A stretch of 64,000 bases of DNA from Salipiger abyssi (GCF_017311415.1 NZ_JAEKIS010000005.1:124001-188000), one strand, 5' to 3'; shown: positions 1 to 10,199, counted from the stretch's first letter. A program made the numbers and translations. The notes: generated by a model not told the origin, from the letters alone.

Positions 1-1
1 C

Positions 2-868
2 CTCGCCCGCCGCTTCGGCCCCGAGCCGCTGCGGCGGCTCGATCAGGCGCTCGGGGCGCAGCCCGAACCGGTCACGCCGGAGCCCGATCCGCCGCATTAC
101 GGCGTCCGCCTCAGCCTGCCCGAGCCTATCGGCCGCACCGAGGATGTGATGGCCGGCGCCGCCCGGCTGCTGGAGCCGCTCTGCGCCAAACTGCTGGCGC
201 AGGAGGCCGGCGCGCGGGTGCTGACGCTGAGCCTGCGCCGGGTCGATGGCGGCAGCCAGTCGGTGGAGCTGCGGCTGGCCAGCCCGATGCGCGACGCCGC
301 GCGTATCCTGCCGCTCTTTGCCCGCGGGGTGGAGGCCGCCGAGGCGGGCTTCGGCATCGACCAGCTGCGGCTGGAGGCGACGCAGGTCGAGGCGCTGCAG
401 GTGCAGCAGCTCGGCGGCCCGGTCGCGGCGGGCGCGGCGGGCGGCCCGGCGCTCGACGATCTGGTGACCCGGATCGGCACCCGCATCGGGCTGGAGAACG
501 TGCAGCGCTTTCTGCCCGCCGACAGCCATATCCCCGAGCGCGCCTTTTCCATCGCCCCCGCCGCCTTTTCCCGCGCCGCGACGGGCTGGCACGCGCCGCG
601 CCCGCGCCCGCTGCGGCTGTTCCCGCCCGAGCCCATCGCCGCCACCGGCCCGCGCCCGCCCGGGCGCTTTCGCTGGCGCGCCATGGCGCTCGACACCGCC
701 CGCGCCACCGGCCCCGAGCGCATCGCGCCCGAATGGTGGCTGCCGGACGACAACTGGCAGCGCGGCGTGCGCGATTACTGGCAGGTCGAGACCCGTCAGG
801 GCCGCCGGCTCTGGCTCTTTCACACGCCGCAGCAGCCGGGCTGGTTCGTGCAGGGGGAATTCGCATGA
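2..868 (+). CDS. imuB: ImuB-like Y-family DNA polymerase, C-terminal part (5' end outside window)
   Basis: The frame is open from base 2 to the TGA at 866-868, so only about the last 288 residues are present. The piece begins LARRFGPEPLRRLDQALG, typical of the helix-hairpin and little-finger part of ImuB, and ends with the proline- and tryptophan-rich tail (GRRLWLFHTPQQPGWFVQGEFA) of the family. ImuB is a catalytically inactive Y-family protein that links the beta clamp to DnaE2 (ImuC) in SOS-induced translesion synthesis. The stop overlaps the dnaE2 start as ATGA at 865-868, so the two genes are translationally coupled. The imuA gene expected upstream lies outside the window. Confidence 0.85.
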   Translation, partial: LARRFGPEPLRRLDQALGAQPEPVTPEPDPPHYGVRLSLPEPIGRTEDVMAGAARLLEPLCAKLLAQEAGARVLTLSLRRVDGGSQSVELRLASPMRDAARILPLFARGVEAAEAGFGIDQLRLEATQVEALQVQQLGGPVAAGAAGGPALDDLVTRIGTRIGLENVQRFLPADSHIPERAFSIAPAAFSRAATGWHAPRPRPLRLFPPEPIAATGPRPPGRFRWRAMALDTARATGPERIAPEWWLPDDNWQRGVRDYWQVETRQGRRLWLFHTPQQPGWFVQGEFA

Positions 869-3800
869 CCGCCGCCCTGCCCCAGCCCACGCCCCCCGCC
901 TATGCAGAGCTGTATGTCACCTCGAATTTCACCTTCCTCACCGGCGCCTCGCATCCCGAAGAGCTGGTCGCCCGCGCCGCCGAGCTGGGCCTCGCCGCCA
1001 TCGCCATCACCGACCGCAATTCACTGGCCGGCGTGGTGCGGGCCTATAGCGCGCTGAAGATCCTGAGGGAAAAGGCCGAGGAAACGCTGCGCATCCGCTC
1101 CCGGCACCGGGTGGACAGCTGCTCGCGGCAGGAGATCGGCACGCCGGAGGAGATCCCCCACCCCGCCGCGCCGCAACTGCCAAAGCTCATCACCGGCGCC
1201 CGGCTGGTGCTCGAGGACGACCCGGTGGAATGGCTCGCCCTGCCGGTGGACCGGCCCGGCTATCACCGGCTGGCGCGGCTGCTCTCCACCGGCAAGCGGC
1301 GCGCCGAAAAGGGCCAGTGCCGGCTGCATCTGGAGGATCTTCTGGAGGGCTGCGCCGGCATGATCCTCATCGCCCTGCCGCCGCCCGATCTAACGCAGGC
1401 CACCGCCCCGGTCCGCGCCCTGCAACGGCGCTACCCGGGCCATGTGTTCCTCGGCGCCGCGCCGCGCTATGACGGCTCCGATCAGGCCTGGCTCGACGCC
1501 TGCGCCCATGCGGCGCTGCGGCTCTCGGCGCCGATGGTCGCGGTGGGCGACGTGCTTTTGCACCGCGCATCGCGCCGCCGGCTCGCCGATGTGCTGACCT
1601 GCCTGCGCGAGGGGCTGACCATCGACGCCATCGGCACCCGCGCCCTGCCCAATGCCGAGCGCCGGCTGAAGGGCGCCCCCGACATGGCGCGACTCTACCG
1701 CAACCACCCCGCCGCGCTGCGCCGCACGCTGGAGATCGCCGCGCGCTGCGCCTTCGATCTGTCGGAACTCAGCTACGAATACCCCGACGAGATCGCCGAC
1801 GGTGAAACGCCCCAGGGCCGGCTGCGGCGCCTTGCCGAAGCGGGGCTGGTCCGGCGCTACCCGGACGGCGCGCCGGAGAAGGTCTGCAAGCTCATGGAAA
1901 AGGAGCTGGCGGTGGTCGGCGAGCTGGGCTTTGCCGCCTATTTCCTCACCGTGAACGACATCGTGACGCATGCCCGCAGCGAAGGCATCCTCTGCCAGGG
2001 GCGCGGCTCGGCGGCCAATTCGGTGCTCTGCTTCCTGCTCGGCATCACCGACGTGACCCCGGACATGATCGGCATGGTCTTTGAACGCTTCGTCTCGCGC
2101 CATCGTGGCGAGCCGCCCGATATCGACGTGGATTTCGAGCACGAGCGGCGCGAGGAGGTGATCCAGTGGATCTATGAGAAATACGGCCGCCACCGCGCCG
2201 GGCTCTGCGCCACGGTGATCCATTTCCGCTCGCGCGCGGCAATCCGCGAGGTCGGCAAGGTGATGGGGCTGAGCCAGGACGTGACCGCCGCGCTGGCCGG
2301 GCAGATCTGGGGCATGTCCGATGGCGGCGCCGATCCCGAGCGCATCCGCGAGCTGGGGCTCGATCCCTCGGACCGCCGGCTCGCCCAGACCATTGAGCTG
2401 ATCGGCGAGATCATCGGCTTTCCCCGCCACCTGTCGCAGCATGTGGGCGGCTTCGTCATCACCCGCGGGCGGCTCGACGCGCTCTGCCCGATCGAGAATG
2501 CCGCGATGGAGGACCGAACGGTCATCGAATGGGACAAGGACGATATCGACACACTGGGGATACTGAAGGTCGATGTGCTCAGCCTCGGCATGCTGACCTG
2601 CATCCGCAAGGCCTTTGGCCTGCTGAAGGATCACGAGGGCCTCCGCCACCGGCTCGACACCGTGCCGCAGGAGGATCCGGCCACCTATGCCATGCTGCAA
2701 CGGGCCGACGCCATCGGGGTGTTTCAGGTGGAAAGCCGGGCGCAGATGAATTTCCTGCCCCGAATGAAGCCCGAGACCTTCTACGATCTGGTGATCGAGG
2801 TGGCCATCGTGCGCCCCGGCCCGATCCAGGGCGGCATGGTGCAGCCCTATATCCGCCGCCGCCAGAAGCTCGAAGAGCCCGAGCCCTTCGGCCCGGCGTT
2901 GAAGGAGGTCACCCGCAAGACGCTGGGGGTGCCGCTGTTTCAGGAACAGGCGATGCAGATCGCCGTGGTCGGCGCCGGCTATTCGGCAGAGGAGGCCGAC
3001 AAGCTGCGCCGCTCGCTCGCCTCCTTCCGCCGCATGGGCACCATCGGCGAGCATCGCGACCGCTTCCTCGCCGGGATGCGGCAGAACGGCTATGACGACG
3101 AGACCGCCGAGCGCTGCTTTGCCCAGATCGCGGGCTTTGCCGATTACGGCTTTCCCGAAAGCCACGCGGCGGCCTTTGCCATGCTGACCTATGTCTCTTC
3201 CTGGCTGAAATGCCACCACCCGGCGGTGTTTGCCTGCGCGCTGCTGAATTCCCAGCCGATGGGGTTCTACGCCCCCGCCCAGATCGTGCGCGACGCGCGC
3301 GAGCACGGGGTCGAGATCCGGCCGATCTGCGTCAACCGCAGCGGCTGGGACAACGCGCTGGAGCGCCGCGCCGACGGCGCGCTGGCGCTGCGGCTGGGGT
3401 TTCGTCAGATCAAGGGATTCGGCAAGGAGGAGGCGGAATGGATCGCGGCAGCACGCGGCAACGGCTATCCCGACCCGGAGAGCCTCTGGCTCCGGGCGGG
3501 TCTGGCGCCGGCGGTGCTGGAACGGCTGGCCGAGGCCGATGCCTTTGCCGGGCTCGGGCTCACCCGGCGCGATGCGCTCTGGCAGGTGCGCGCGATCCGG
3601 GCGCCCGCACCGCTGCCGCTGTTCTCCGATCCGCTCGACGGCGAGGGGCTGCGCGAGCCTGCGGTGGCGCTGCCGCCGATGCATCTGGGCGAGGAGGTGG
3701 TGGAGGATTACGTCGCCACGCGGCTGTCGCTGCGCGCCCATCCGATGGAGCTTTTGCGCCCCGCCCTGCCCGGGCTCATACCGCATGCGGAGCTGGCGAC

Positions 3801-4203
3801 CACGCCACTGCGGCGACTCAGCGTCTGCGGGCTGGTGATCACCCGGCAGCGGCCGGGAACGGCCTCGGGAGTGATCTTTCTGACGCTGGAGGACGAGACC
3901 GGCGTGTCGAACGTGGTGGTCTGGCCAAAGGTCTATGCGCGCTATCGCCGCGTGGTGATGGGCGGGCGGTTGCTGCGGGTGCGCGGGCATCTGCAACGCG
4001 AGGGGATCGTGGTGCATCTGATCGCGGAGCGGATCGAGGACATGTCGGCGCGGCTCTCCGATCTCGGCCACCCGCTGGACGAGGCGGTGGGCATCACCTC
4101 CCCCGCCGCCGACGACGCCCCGCGCCCGCCACGCTACCCGCCCCGCGCCCGGCATCCGCGCGAGCAGGCGAAGCGGCTGTTCCCGAGCCGGGATTTTCAT
4201 TGA
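865..4203 (+). CDS. dnaE2: Error-prone DNA polymerase III alpha subunit DnaE2 (ImuC)
   Basis: 1112 residues, normal for DnaE2. The ATG at 865 sits in the ATGA overlap with imuB, and the protein then reads MTAALPQPTPPAYAELYVTSNFTFL, the family N-terminus; a longer in-frame start at 733 would run into imuB and is rejected. An N-terminal PHP domain (NFTFLTGASHPEELV, TDRNSLAG) is followed by the C-family palm with the catalytic triad in PDIDVDFEH (Asp419, Asp421, Asp423), then a helix-hairpin-helix region and an OB fold near the C-terminus (VCGLVITRQRPGTASGVIFLTLED). It is the polymerase of the ImuA-ImuB-DnaE2 mutasome, normally LexA controlled; the promoter is outside the window. It converges with recN. 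Confidence 0.97.
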   Translation: MTAALPQPTPPAYAELYVTSNFTFLTGASHPEELVARAAELGLAAIAITDRNSLAGVVRAYSALKILREKAEETLRIRSRHRVDSCSRQEIGTPEEIPHPAAPQLPKLITGARLVLEDDPVEWLALPVDRPGYHRLARLLSTGKRRAEKGQCRLHLEDLLEGCAGMILIALPPPDLTQATAPVRALQRRYPGHVFLGAAPRYDGSDQAWLDACAHAALRLSAPMVAVGDVLLHRASRRRLADVLTCLREGLTIDAIGTRALPNAERRLKGAPDMARLYRNHPAALRRTLEIAARCAFDLSELSYEYPDEIADGETPQGRLRRLAEAGLVRRYPDGAPEKVCKLMEKELAVVGELGFAAYFLTVNDIVTHARSEGILCQGRGSAANSVLCFLLGITDVTPDMIGMVFERFVSRHRGEPPDIDVDFEHERREEVIQWIYEKYGRHRAGLCATVIHFRSRAAIREVGKVMGLSQDVTAALAGQIWGMSDGGADPERIRELGLDPSDRRLAQTIELIGEIIGFPRHLSQHVGGFVITRGRLDALCPIENAAMEDRTVIEWDKDDIDTLGILKVDVLSLGMLTCIRKAFGLLKDHEGLRHRLDTVPQEDPATYAMLQRADAIGVFQVESRAQMNFLPRMKPETFYDLVIEVAIVRPGPIQGGMVQPYIRRRQKLEEPEPFGPALKEVTRKTLGVPLFQEQAMQIAVVGAGYSAEEADKLRRSLASFRRMGTIGEHRDRFLAGMRQNGYDDETAERCFAQIAGFADYGFPESHAAAFAMLTYVSSWLKCHHPAVFACALLNSQPMGFYAPAQIVRDAREHGVEIRPICVNRSGWDNALERRADGALALRLGFRQIKGFGKEEAEWIAAARGNGYPDPESLWLRAGLAPAVLERLAEADAFAGLGLTRRDALWQVRAIRAPAPLPLFSDPLDGEGLREPAVALPPMHLGEEVVEDYVATRLSLRAHPMELLRPALPGLIPHAELATTPLRRLSVCGLVITRQRPGTASGVIFLTLEDETGVSNVVVWPKVYARYRRVVMGGRLLRVRGHLQREGIVVHLIAERIEDMSARLSDLGHPLDEAVGITSPAADDAPRPPRYPPRARHPREQAKRLFPSRDFH

Positions 4204-4315
4204 GCGAGGTGGGTTTAGATAGCTGCTCCATCCCCGAGCCCCAGGCCCGGCTCCCGCTGCGTTGCTGACAAGCCCAGCTTGGAATATAGCCCTCCTCAAA
4301 GACCGACCGCTGAGG

Positions 4316-4334
4316 CCCCGGATCAAGTCCGGGG
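4316..4334. repeat. CCCCGGA-N5-TCCGGGG palindrome
   Basis: Seven-base-pair perfect inverted repeat with a 5-nt loop (TCAAG). A second copy with the same arms lies at 22319-22337. Both are in gaps between convergent genes. Confidence 0.7.
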
Positions 4335-4354
4335 CGGGAGTTGACGATCCGTAG

Positions 4355-4373
4355 GGTGGGTTTCCAACCCACC
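4355..4373. repeat. GGTGGGTT/AACCCACC palindrome, REP-like
   Basis: Eight-base-pair perfect arms with a 3-nt loop, preceded by GTAG. It resembles the copies at 22264-22283, 22443-22462 and 62719-62738. Confidence 0.65.
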
Positions 4374-4385
4374 GCCCGCGCCGGC

Positions 4386-6038
4386 CTACCCCGCCAGCAG
4401 CGCCCGTGCCGCCGCACGGGCCTCGGGGGTGACCGTGTCGCCCGAGAGCATCCGCGCAAGCTCGTCCTCGCGCGCGCCGGAATCGAGCGGCGTCACCGTC
4501 GAGAGCGTCATCTCCTGCTCTACCCGCTTCTGCACCCGCCAGTGATGCGCGCCGAGCGCCGCGACCTGCGGCGAATGGGTCACCACCAGCACCTGCCCGC
4601 CGCCGGCCAGCGCCTTCAGCCGCCGGCCCACCGCATCCGCCGTGGCGCCGCCGACGCCGCGGTCGATCTCGTCGAAGATCATCGTCACGCCCCGGTTGCG
4701 CTCTTCCGAGAGGCAGACCTTCAGCGCCAGCAGGAAGCGCGACAGCTCGCCGCCAGAGGCGATCTTGTTCAGCGGCCCCGAGGGCGCGCCCGGGTTCGTC
4801 GCCACAGTGAAGGCCACCGCGTCGCGCCCCTCCGGGCCCGGCTCGCCCGGCGTGATCTCGGTGCGGAACACCGCCCGCTCCATCTTCAGCGGCGCCAGCT
4901 CGGTGGCCATCGCCGCGTCGAGCCGTTCCGCCGCCTGCACCCGCGCCGCGCTCAGGCGCTCCGCCGCCGCATCATAGGCGCCATCCGCCTCTTTCACCGC
5001 GCGGGTCAGCACGGCGATATCCTCGGCGCCGCGCTCCAGCGTCGCCAGCCGCCCGGACAGCGTTGCCGCCAGCTCAGGCAGCGCATCGGGGGCCACCTGA
5101 TGCTTGCGCGCCAGACCGCGAATGGCGAAAAGCCGCTCCTCGGTCTCTTCCAGATCGTGCGGGTTGAACTCCAGCGCATCGAGGCATTCGGCCACCTCGC
5201 GCCCGGCCTCGTCGAGCTCCGCCATGGCGCGGGTCAGCGCGGCAATCGCCGCCTCCAGACGCCCCTCGGCCTTGTCCGAGGCGCCTTCGAGCCAGCGCAG
5301 CGCATTGGCCATGGCGCCCTCGGCCCCCTCGTATCCCAGCGCGTCGGAGGCCTTCGCGATATCCTCGCGGATGCGCTCGGCGGCCTGCATGGTGCGGCGG
5401 CGGGTGTCGAGCTCAGCCTCTTCCTCCGGTCCCGGCGCGAGCTTGTCGAGCTCCTCCACCGCGTGGCGCAGGAATTCCTCCTCGGCGCGCATCTCGGCCA
5501 GCGCGGCCTCCGCCGCCTCCAGCCGCTTGCGCGCGGTGCGGCGCTCGGCCCAGGCCGCGCGCACCGCCGCCAGCTCGGCGGAGATCGCCGCATAGCTGTC
5601 GAGAATCGCCCTGTGGCCCGAGGGGTTCAGCAGGCCGCGGTCGTCATGCTGGCCATGCAGCTCGACCAGCGTATCCGAGAGCCGCCGCAGCACCTCGCCG
5701 CTGGCGCGGCGGTCGTTGACCCAGCCGGTCTTGCGCCCGTCCGCCGAATTCACCCGCCGCAGGATCAGCTCGTCGGAGACCGGCAGCCCCGCCTCCTCCA
5801 GAACGCCGCGCGCCGCGTGGCCGGAGCTCAGCTCGAACACCGCCGTCACCTCGCCCTGCGCGGCGCCGCTGCGCACAAGTTCGGCGCGACCGCGCCAGCC
5901 CAGCACGAATCCCAGCGAATCCAGCAGGATGGACTTGCCCGCCCCGGTCTCACCGGTGAGCACATTGAGACCGGGCTGGAACATCAGGTCCAGCCGGTCG
6001 ATGATCAGCATGTCACGGATTTCAAGCGCACGCAGCAT
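4386..6038 (-). CDS. recN: DNA repair protein RecN
   Basis: 550 residues, full length for this SMC-like ATPase, which holds broken DNA ends during double-strand break repair. The Walker A motif GETGAGKS is at residues 29-36 and the long central part is helical and charged (coiled coil). Near the C-terminus the Walker B and D-loop region reads MIFDEIDRGVGG, and the signature stretch SGGELSRFLLALKV precedes it. ATG at 6038. It lies 33 bp downstream of bamD on the same strand and is probably the last gene of the lpxC-bamD-recN group. RecN genes are usually LexA regulated, but no LexA box was identified here. Confidence 0.97.
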   Translation of the reverse strand: MLRALEIRDMLIIDRLDLMFQPGLNVLTGETGAGKSILLDSLGFVLGWRGRAELVRSGAAQGEVTAVFELSSGHAARGVLEEAGLPVSDELILRRVNSADGRKTGWVNDRRASGEVLRRLSDTLVELHGQHDDRGLLNPSGHRAILDSYAAISAELAAVRAAWAERRTARKRLEAAEAALAEMRAEEEFLRHAVEELDKLAPGPEEEAELDTRRRTMQAAERIREDIAKASDALGYEGAEGAMANALRWLEGASDKAEGRLEAAIAALTRAMAELDEAGREVAECLDALEFNPHDLEETEERLFAIRGLARKHQVAPDALPELAATLSGRLATLERGAEDIAVLTRAVKEADGAYDAAAERLSAARVQAAERLDAAMATELAPLKMERAVFRTEITPGEPGPEGRDAVAFTVATNPGAPSGPLNKIASGGELSRFLLALKVCLSEERNRGVTMIFDEIDRGVGGATADAVGRRLKALAGGGQVLVVTHSPQVAALGAHHWRVQKRVEQEMTLSTVTPLDSGAREDELARMLSGDTVTPEARAAARALLAG

Positions 6039-6071
6039 GACGCGTAAGGCGGGGGATCACCCCGCCATCCC

Positions 6072-6926
6072 CTAAAGCCACTGGCCCTTGACCATCTGGC
6101 GATAGATCTGCGCCAGCCAGCTGTCGCCCGCCGCCTTCAGCTCCAGCCCCCGGCCCGTCAGCAGCTTGTAGCTATCCTCGTACCAGTCGGTGCCCTGATA
6201 GTTGTAGCCCAGAATCGCGCCGGCGGTCTGCGCCTCGTCGGTGAGGCCCAGCGACAGATACGCCTCCACCAGCCGGTGCAGCGCTTCCGGCGTGTGGGTG
6301 GTGGTCTGGAAATCCTCGACCACCGAACGGAAGCGGTTGATCGCCGCGCCGTAATGCTGGCGCTTGAGATAGTAGCGGCCGATCTCCATTTCCTTGCCGG
6401 CCAGATGGTCGAAGGCAAGATCGAATTTCAGAATCGACGAGCGCGCATATTCGCTGTCGGGATAGCGCTCGATCACCGTGCGCAGCGCCTGCAACGCCTG
6501 GAAGGTCAGCCCCTGGTCGCGGCCCACTTCCTCGATCTGGTCGTAATAGCTGAGCGCCAGCAGATACTGCGCATAGGCGGCATCGTCGTCGGTCGGGTAG
6601 AAGTCGATATAGCGCTGCGCCGAGGCGCGGCTGTTCTCGTAATCCTTCTCGAGATGATAGGCATAGGCCTGCATGATCAGCGCGCGCTTGGCCCAGTCGG
6701 AATATGGGTAAAGCCGCTCGACCTCGCCGAAATAGAACGCCGCGGTCTCGCCATCCTTGCGATCGATTTCATACTCGCCGCGCTCATAGATCTGCTCGGC
6801 GGAATAGGTCTCGATGGGAATATTCCCCCGGGCAAAGCCCGGACGTTCCTGCGCCGTGCACCCGGCCAGAACAATGGCGGAAAAAGCCGCCCCGATCACA
6901 ATCTTCCGCGATCTGCCGCCTGCCAT
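6072..6926 (-). CDS. bamD: Outer membrane assembly lipoprotein BamD (ComL)
   Basis: 284 residues. The signal peptide ends in a lipobox LAGC with Cys23 as the lipidation site. Five TPR-like helical repeats follow (YSAEQIYERGEYEI..., ALIMQAYAYHLEKDY...), as in BamD, the essential lipoprotein partner of BamA in outer membrane protein insertion. An in-frame TTG at 6935 would add three residues; the ATG at 6926 was preferred because GAGGA stands 9 nt before it. It lies between lpxC and recN, the usual place in Rhodobacteraceae. Confidence 0.95.
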   Translation of the reverse strand: MAGGRSRKIVIGAAFSAIVLAGCTAQERPGFARGNIPIETYSAEQIYERGEYEIDRKDGETAAFYFGEVERLYPYSDWAKRALIMQAYAYHLEKDYENSRASAQRYIDFYPTDDDAAYAQYLLALSYYDQIEEVGRDQGLTFQALQALRTVIERYPDSEYARSSILKFDLAFDHLAGKEMEIGRYYLKRQHYGAAINRFRSVVEDFQTTTHTPEALHRLVEAYLSLGLTDEAQTAGAILGYNYQGTDWYEDSYKLLTGRGLELKAAGDSWLAQIYRQMVKGQWL

Positions 6927-7042
6927 GCCCGACAATCCTCATATCCCTTGCAACGGACCGGTCCCCGATCCTTGGCATGGTCCTAGCACAGAAAATTCCG
7001 GGGCAAAACGCCTTAACGGCGATTTGCCGCCGGCAAAAACGA

Positions 7043-7972
7043 TCAGGCGACGGCGGGGATCTCGTCGCGCTCGACACCGGCCCCGGGCAGGCGCGCGGCG
7101 ACCAGCCGGTCGCAAAGCGTAAAGCGATAAGCCCCGGGATCCGCAAAGAGCGCGTGCAGGAGCATATTGGTGATGGCGTGGCCGGCCTTGTGGCCCTCGT
7201 AATGGCCGATGATCGGCGCACCTGCGGTGAAGAGATCGCCCAGAGCGTCGAGCATCTTGTGACGCACCGCCTCGTCGTCATGACGCAGGCCACCGGGCGA
7301 CAGAACCTCGTCGCCATCGACCACCACGGCGTTTTCATAGGTGCCGCCGAGCGCCAGACCGTTGGCCTGCATCGCCTCGACATCGGCCTGGCGGCAGAAG
7401 GTGCGGCTGTCGCAGAGCTCACGCACGAAGGTGCCGTTGGCGAGGTTGAGGCTCTTGTCCTGGGTGCCGATGGCGGAATCGGTGAAGGCGATATGGAAAT
7501 CCATGCTCAGCCCTTCGCCTTCCGGCGCCGGGCTCAGCCGGGCCCAGCCGCTGTCGGTCTTCACCTCGACGGGTTTCAGGATTTCGATGGCACGCACCGG
7601 AGCATGCAGGCCGCGCACGCCGCGCGCCAGGATGCCGCGCACGAAAGGCGCTGCGGAGCCGTCGAGAATCGGCACTTCCGGGCCGTCGATCTCGATCAGC
7701 GCGTTGTGCACGCCGCAACCGGCCAGCGCGGCCATGACATGTTCGATGGTCGAAACAGCGACACCAGCGGCGTTGACGATGCGCGTACAGAGCGGGGTCA
7801 CCTCGACGGCATCCCAGCGCGCAGGCACCAGCCTGTCGCCCAAAAGAATGTCGGTCCGCTTGAACCAGATGCCGTGCTCGGCCATGGCCGGACGGATCGT
7901 CATGCGCGCGGGCTTGCCGGAATGCAGGCCAACGCCTTGAAAGGTCACAGCGGAACGGAGTGTCGTCTGCAC
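7043..7972 (-). CDS. lpxC: UDP-3-O-acyl-N-acetylglucosamine deacetylase LpxC
   Basis: 309 residues; the committed, zinc-dependent step of lipid A synthesis. A GTG start at 7972 is chosen: GAGG stands 8 nt before it and the protein then begins MQTTLRSAVTFQGVGLHSG, the family N-terminus. An upstream ATG at 8008 adds 12 residues (MGRRVLKTEVIH) with a poorer ribosome site. Numbered from the GTG start, the zinc and catalytic residues are His78 (STIEH), His238 and Asp242 (RHKMLDALGDL) and His265 (GHKAGH), almost the E. coli numbering. It is separated from ftsZ by a terminator, so it probably has its own promoter in 7973-8156. Confidence 0.96.
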   Translation of the reverse strand: MQTTLRSAVTFQGVGLHSGKPARMTIRPAMAEHGIWFKRTDILLGDRLVPARWDAVEVTPLCTRIVNAAGVAVSTIEHVMAALAGCGVHNALIEIDGPEVPILDGSAAPFVRGILARGVRGLHAPVRAIEILKPVEVKTDSGWARLSPAPEGEGLSMDFHIAFTDSAIGTQDKSLNLANGTFVRELCDSRTFCRQADVEAMQANGLALGGTYENAVVVDGDEVLSPGGLRHDDEAVRHKMLDALGDLFTAGAPIIGHYEGHKAGHAITNMLLHALFADPGAYRFTLCDRLVAARLPGAGVERDEIPAVA

Positions 7973-8156
7973 GTGGATCACCTCGGTCTTCAAAACCCGC
8001 CTCCCCATAGGCGGCTTCTTCGAGGTTGGAGATATAGACGGCCCCCTGTCATCTCAAATCAAAGATTGTAACCGCCTGAAACATCACCGTAACGCGATGC
8101 GCGAAACCCCGCGCAGCTCTGACAATCGCGTCGCAACTCGCTGTTATACAAACAAA

Positions 8157-8182
8157 AAACGCCCCCTAAATCGGGGGCGTTT
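8157..8182 (-). terminator. Rho-independent terminator of ftsZ
   Basis: A 10-bp perfect stem (AAACGCCCCC/GGGGGCGTTT) with a 6-nt loop. Read on the minus strand it is followed by TTTTTTGTTTG. It lies 22 bp past the ftsZ stop and closes the ftsQAZ part of the dcw cluster before lpxC. Confidence 0.9.
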
Positions 8183-8203
8183 CTGTCCGCTCATGCGAGA
8201 ATA

Positions 8204-9895
8204 TCAGTTCGCCTGACGCCGCAGGAAGGCCGGAATTTCAATCCGGTCCTGATCCTGAGCCTCTTCCGGATCGGCCACAGGCGCCGGCTGATGCGCCTGA
8301 ACCGGCGGCTGCTGGCGGCGCGGCGCGGGCGCGGCTTCCTGGGCATGGCCGGTCATGCGGTTGATCAGCGAGTTGATGCCGAAACGCGGCTTGTCGCCCT
8401 CTCCCCCGCGCGCGGCCCCAGCGGGCTGCTGCGGCTGCATCTGACGCGGGGCCTGCGCCTGCCCTGCCGCCTGCTGGCGGTTGCGCGCGGCGGCGGCCTG
8501 AAGCCGGGCCATGGTGTCCGGCGAAGGCGTGCCCGGCGTCGGCGCCCGCGGCGCGACGAAGGTTTCGGGCTCGGCCTCGAGCGCATCGGGCTGCGGCTGG
8601 AACTGCGCCACCTGCGGGCGGTAGGCTGGCGGCGGCAGATCGTCCTGGGTCTGAGCCGCAGCGGGGGCCGGCTCCTCGAAGAGGCTCTCGGCGGGGTCCT
8701 GTGCGTGGCGCTCGCTCTCAAGCGACTCAAAGAGCGACGGCTCGTCTTCCTCGTATTCCGGCTCTGCCACCTGCGCGGCCACCGGGGCCGGCGCGGGTTT
8801 CGGTGCCGGGGCCGGGGTCTGTGCCGGTGCCGGAGCGGCCGCCGCCGGGGCCGGCGCCTCTTCGGTCATGGTCGGCTTCAGCGGCTCGGAAAGCTTGCGG
8901 CGCGGCACCGGGATATCGTTCTGCACGGCACTGGCGTCGATGCCGGTGGCGACGACGGAGACGCGCATCATGCCTTCCATGCTGTCATCCAGCGTCGAGC
9001 CGACGATGATATTGGCATCGGCATCCACTTCTTCGCGAATGCGGTTGGCCGCCTCGTCGAGCTCGAACAGCGTCAGGTCGTGACCGCCGGTGATGTTGAT
9101 CAGCACGCCCTTCGCGCCTTTCAGCGAGATCTCGTCCAGCAGCGGGTTCGCTATCGCCTTCTCGGCTGCCTGGATCGCGCGCTCCTCGCCCTCGGCCTCG
9201 CCGGTGCCCATCATCGCCTTGCCCATCTCGTCCATCACCGAGCGGACATCGGCGAAGTCGAGGTTGATCAGGCCCGGGCGCACCATCAGGTCGGAAATGC
9301 CCTTCACACCCTGATAGAGTACATTGTCGGCCAGCGAGAACGCCTCGGTGAAAGTGGTCTTTTCGTTGGCCAGACGGAACAGGTTCTGGTTCGGGATGAT
9401 GATCAGCGTGTCGACGACCTTTTGCAGCGCCTCGACGCCGTCCTCGGCCTGACGCATGCGCTTGGCGCCTTCGAACTGGAAGGGCTTGGTCACCACGCCC
9501 ACGGTCAGCACGCCCAGCTCGCGCGCGGCCTGCGCGATGATCGGGGCTGCGCCGGTGCCGGTGCCGCCGCCCATGCCGGCGGTGATGAAGCACATATGAG
9601 CGCCGGCCAGGTGATCGACGATCTGCTCGATGCTCTCCTCGGCGGCAGCAGCGCCCACCGAGGCCCGCGCACCCGCGCCCAGCCCCTCGGTCACCTTCAC
9701 GCCCAGCTGCACCTTGTTATGCGCCATGGACTGTTGCAGCGCCTGCGCGTCGGTGTTCGCGGTGACGAAATCCACGCCTTCGAGCTGCTGGGTGATCATG
9801 TTGTTGACGGCGTTGCCGCCGGCACCGCCCACGCCGAAGACCGTGATCCGGGGCTTCAGCTCTTCCTGGCCGGGCATCGAGAGGTTGAGTGTCAT
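8204..9895 (-). CDS. ftsZ: Cell division GTPase FtsZ
   Basis: 563 residues. The tubulin-like GTPase core holds the G-box GGGTGTG at residues 109-115 and the T7 synergy loop ([11 protein letters not shown]). After about residue 320 comes a long Pro/Ala/Gln-rich linker, and the extreme C-terminus [14 protein letters not shown] is the conserved peptide that binds FtsA and other partners. The long linker is usual in alphaproteobacteria. The ATG at 9895 begins [24 protein letters not shown]; the frame stays open 65 codons further upstream but that part is not FtsZ-like. A 443-bp gap separates it from ftsA. Confidence 0.98.
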   Translation of the reverse strand: MTLNLSMPGQEELKPRITVFGVGGAGGNAVNNMITQQLEGVDFVTANTDAQALQQSMAHNKVQLGVKVTEGLGAGARASVGAAAAEESIEQIVDHLAGAHMCFITAGMGGGTGTGAAPIIAQAARELGVLTVGVVTKPFQFEGAKRMRQAEDGVEALQKVVDTLIIIPNQNLFRLANEKTTFTEAFSLADNVLYQGVKGISDLMVRPGLINLDFADVRSVMDEMGKAMMGTGEAEGEERAIQAAEKAIANPLLDEISLKGAKGVLINITGGHDLTLFELDEAANRIREEVDADANIIVGSTLDDSMEGMMRVSVVATGIDASAVQNDIPVPRRKLSEPLKPTMTEEAPAPAAAAPAPAQTPAPAPKPAPAPVAAQVAEPEYEEDEPSLFESLESERHAQDPAESLFEEPAPAAAQTQDDLPPPAYRPQVAQFQPQPDALEAEPETFVAPRAPTPGTPSPDTMARLQAAAARNRQQAAGQAQAPRQMQPQQPAGAARGGEGDKPRFGINSLINRMTGHAQEAAPAPRRQQPPVQAHQPAPVADPEEAQDQDRIEIPAFLRRQAN

Positions 9896-10199
9896 ATGCT
9901 GGTCCGCCTGTCTTTTATGACTTGTTTGCACGCCTGTCCTGCGCCTTTGTGGGCAATTCTTACCGATATCTAATGGGTCGGTCACGTAAAAAACGCAGAT
10001 TCGCCACGAAATATAGGGGATTCTGGGGCCGTCCGCGCGGGATTTCGCCGAAACCGCTATATTTTGCGGCCTGCGCACATCCACGCGCAACAGACCTCGG
10101 GCGACACACCGGTATCACGGGTGCCGTCAGGGTGTTTCGCTCGCAATTTTCAGGGAAGTCTGCCCGACACCCCTCACGCCTGCGTCTTGTGCACAGATC

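Larger units (their letters stand above)
4204..4385. other. Convergent intergenic region with two palindromes
   Basis: This gap separates the 3' ends of dnaE2 (+) and recN (-). It holds a CCCCGGA/TCCGGGG palindrome at 4316-4334 and a GGTGGGTT/AACCCACC palindrome at 4355-4373. No protein-like frame was found. The palindromes may end transcription from both sides or may be members of dispersed repeat families. Confidence 0.6.

Noticed and set aside
1390-4326. 978-codon open frame on the minus strand across dnaE2
   Set aside because: It is antisense to a full-length DnaE2 with intact motifs and has His/Arg/Gly-rich sequence typical of shadow frames in GC-rich DNA.
4341-6047. 568-codon plus-strand frame across recN
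   Set aside because: Antisense shadow of RecN; low-complexity Arg/His sequence without motifs.
7973-8008. ATG at 8008 as the lpxC start
   Set aside because: The GTG at 7972 has the better ribosome site and gives the family N-terminus and catalytic residue numbering.
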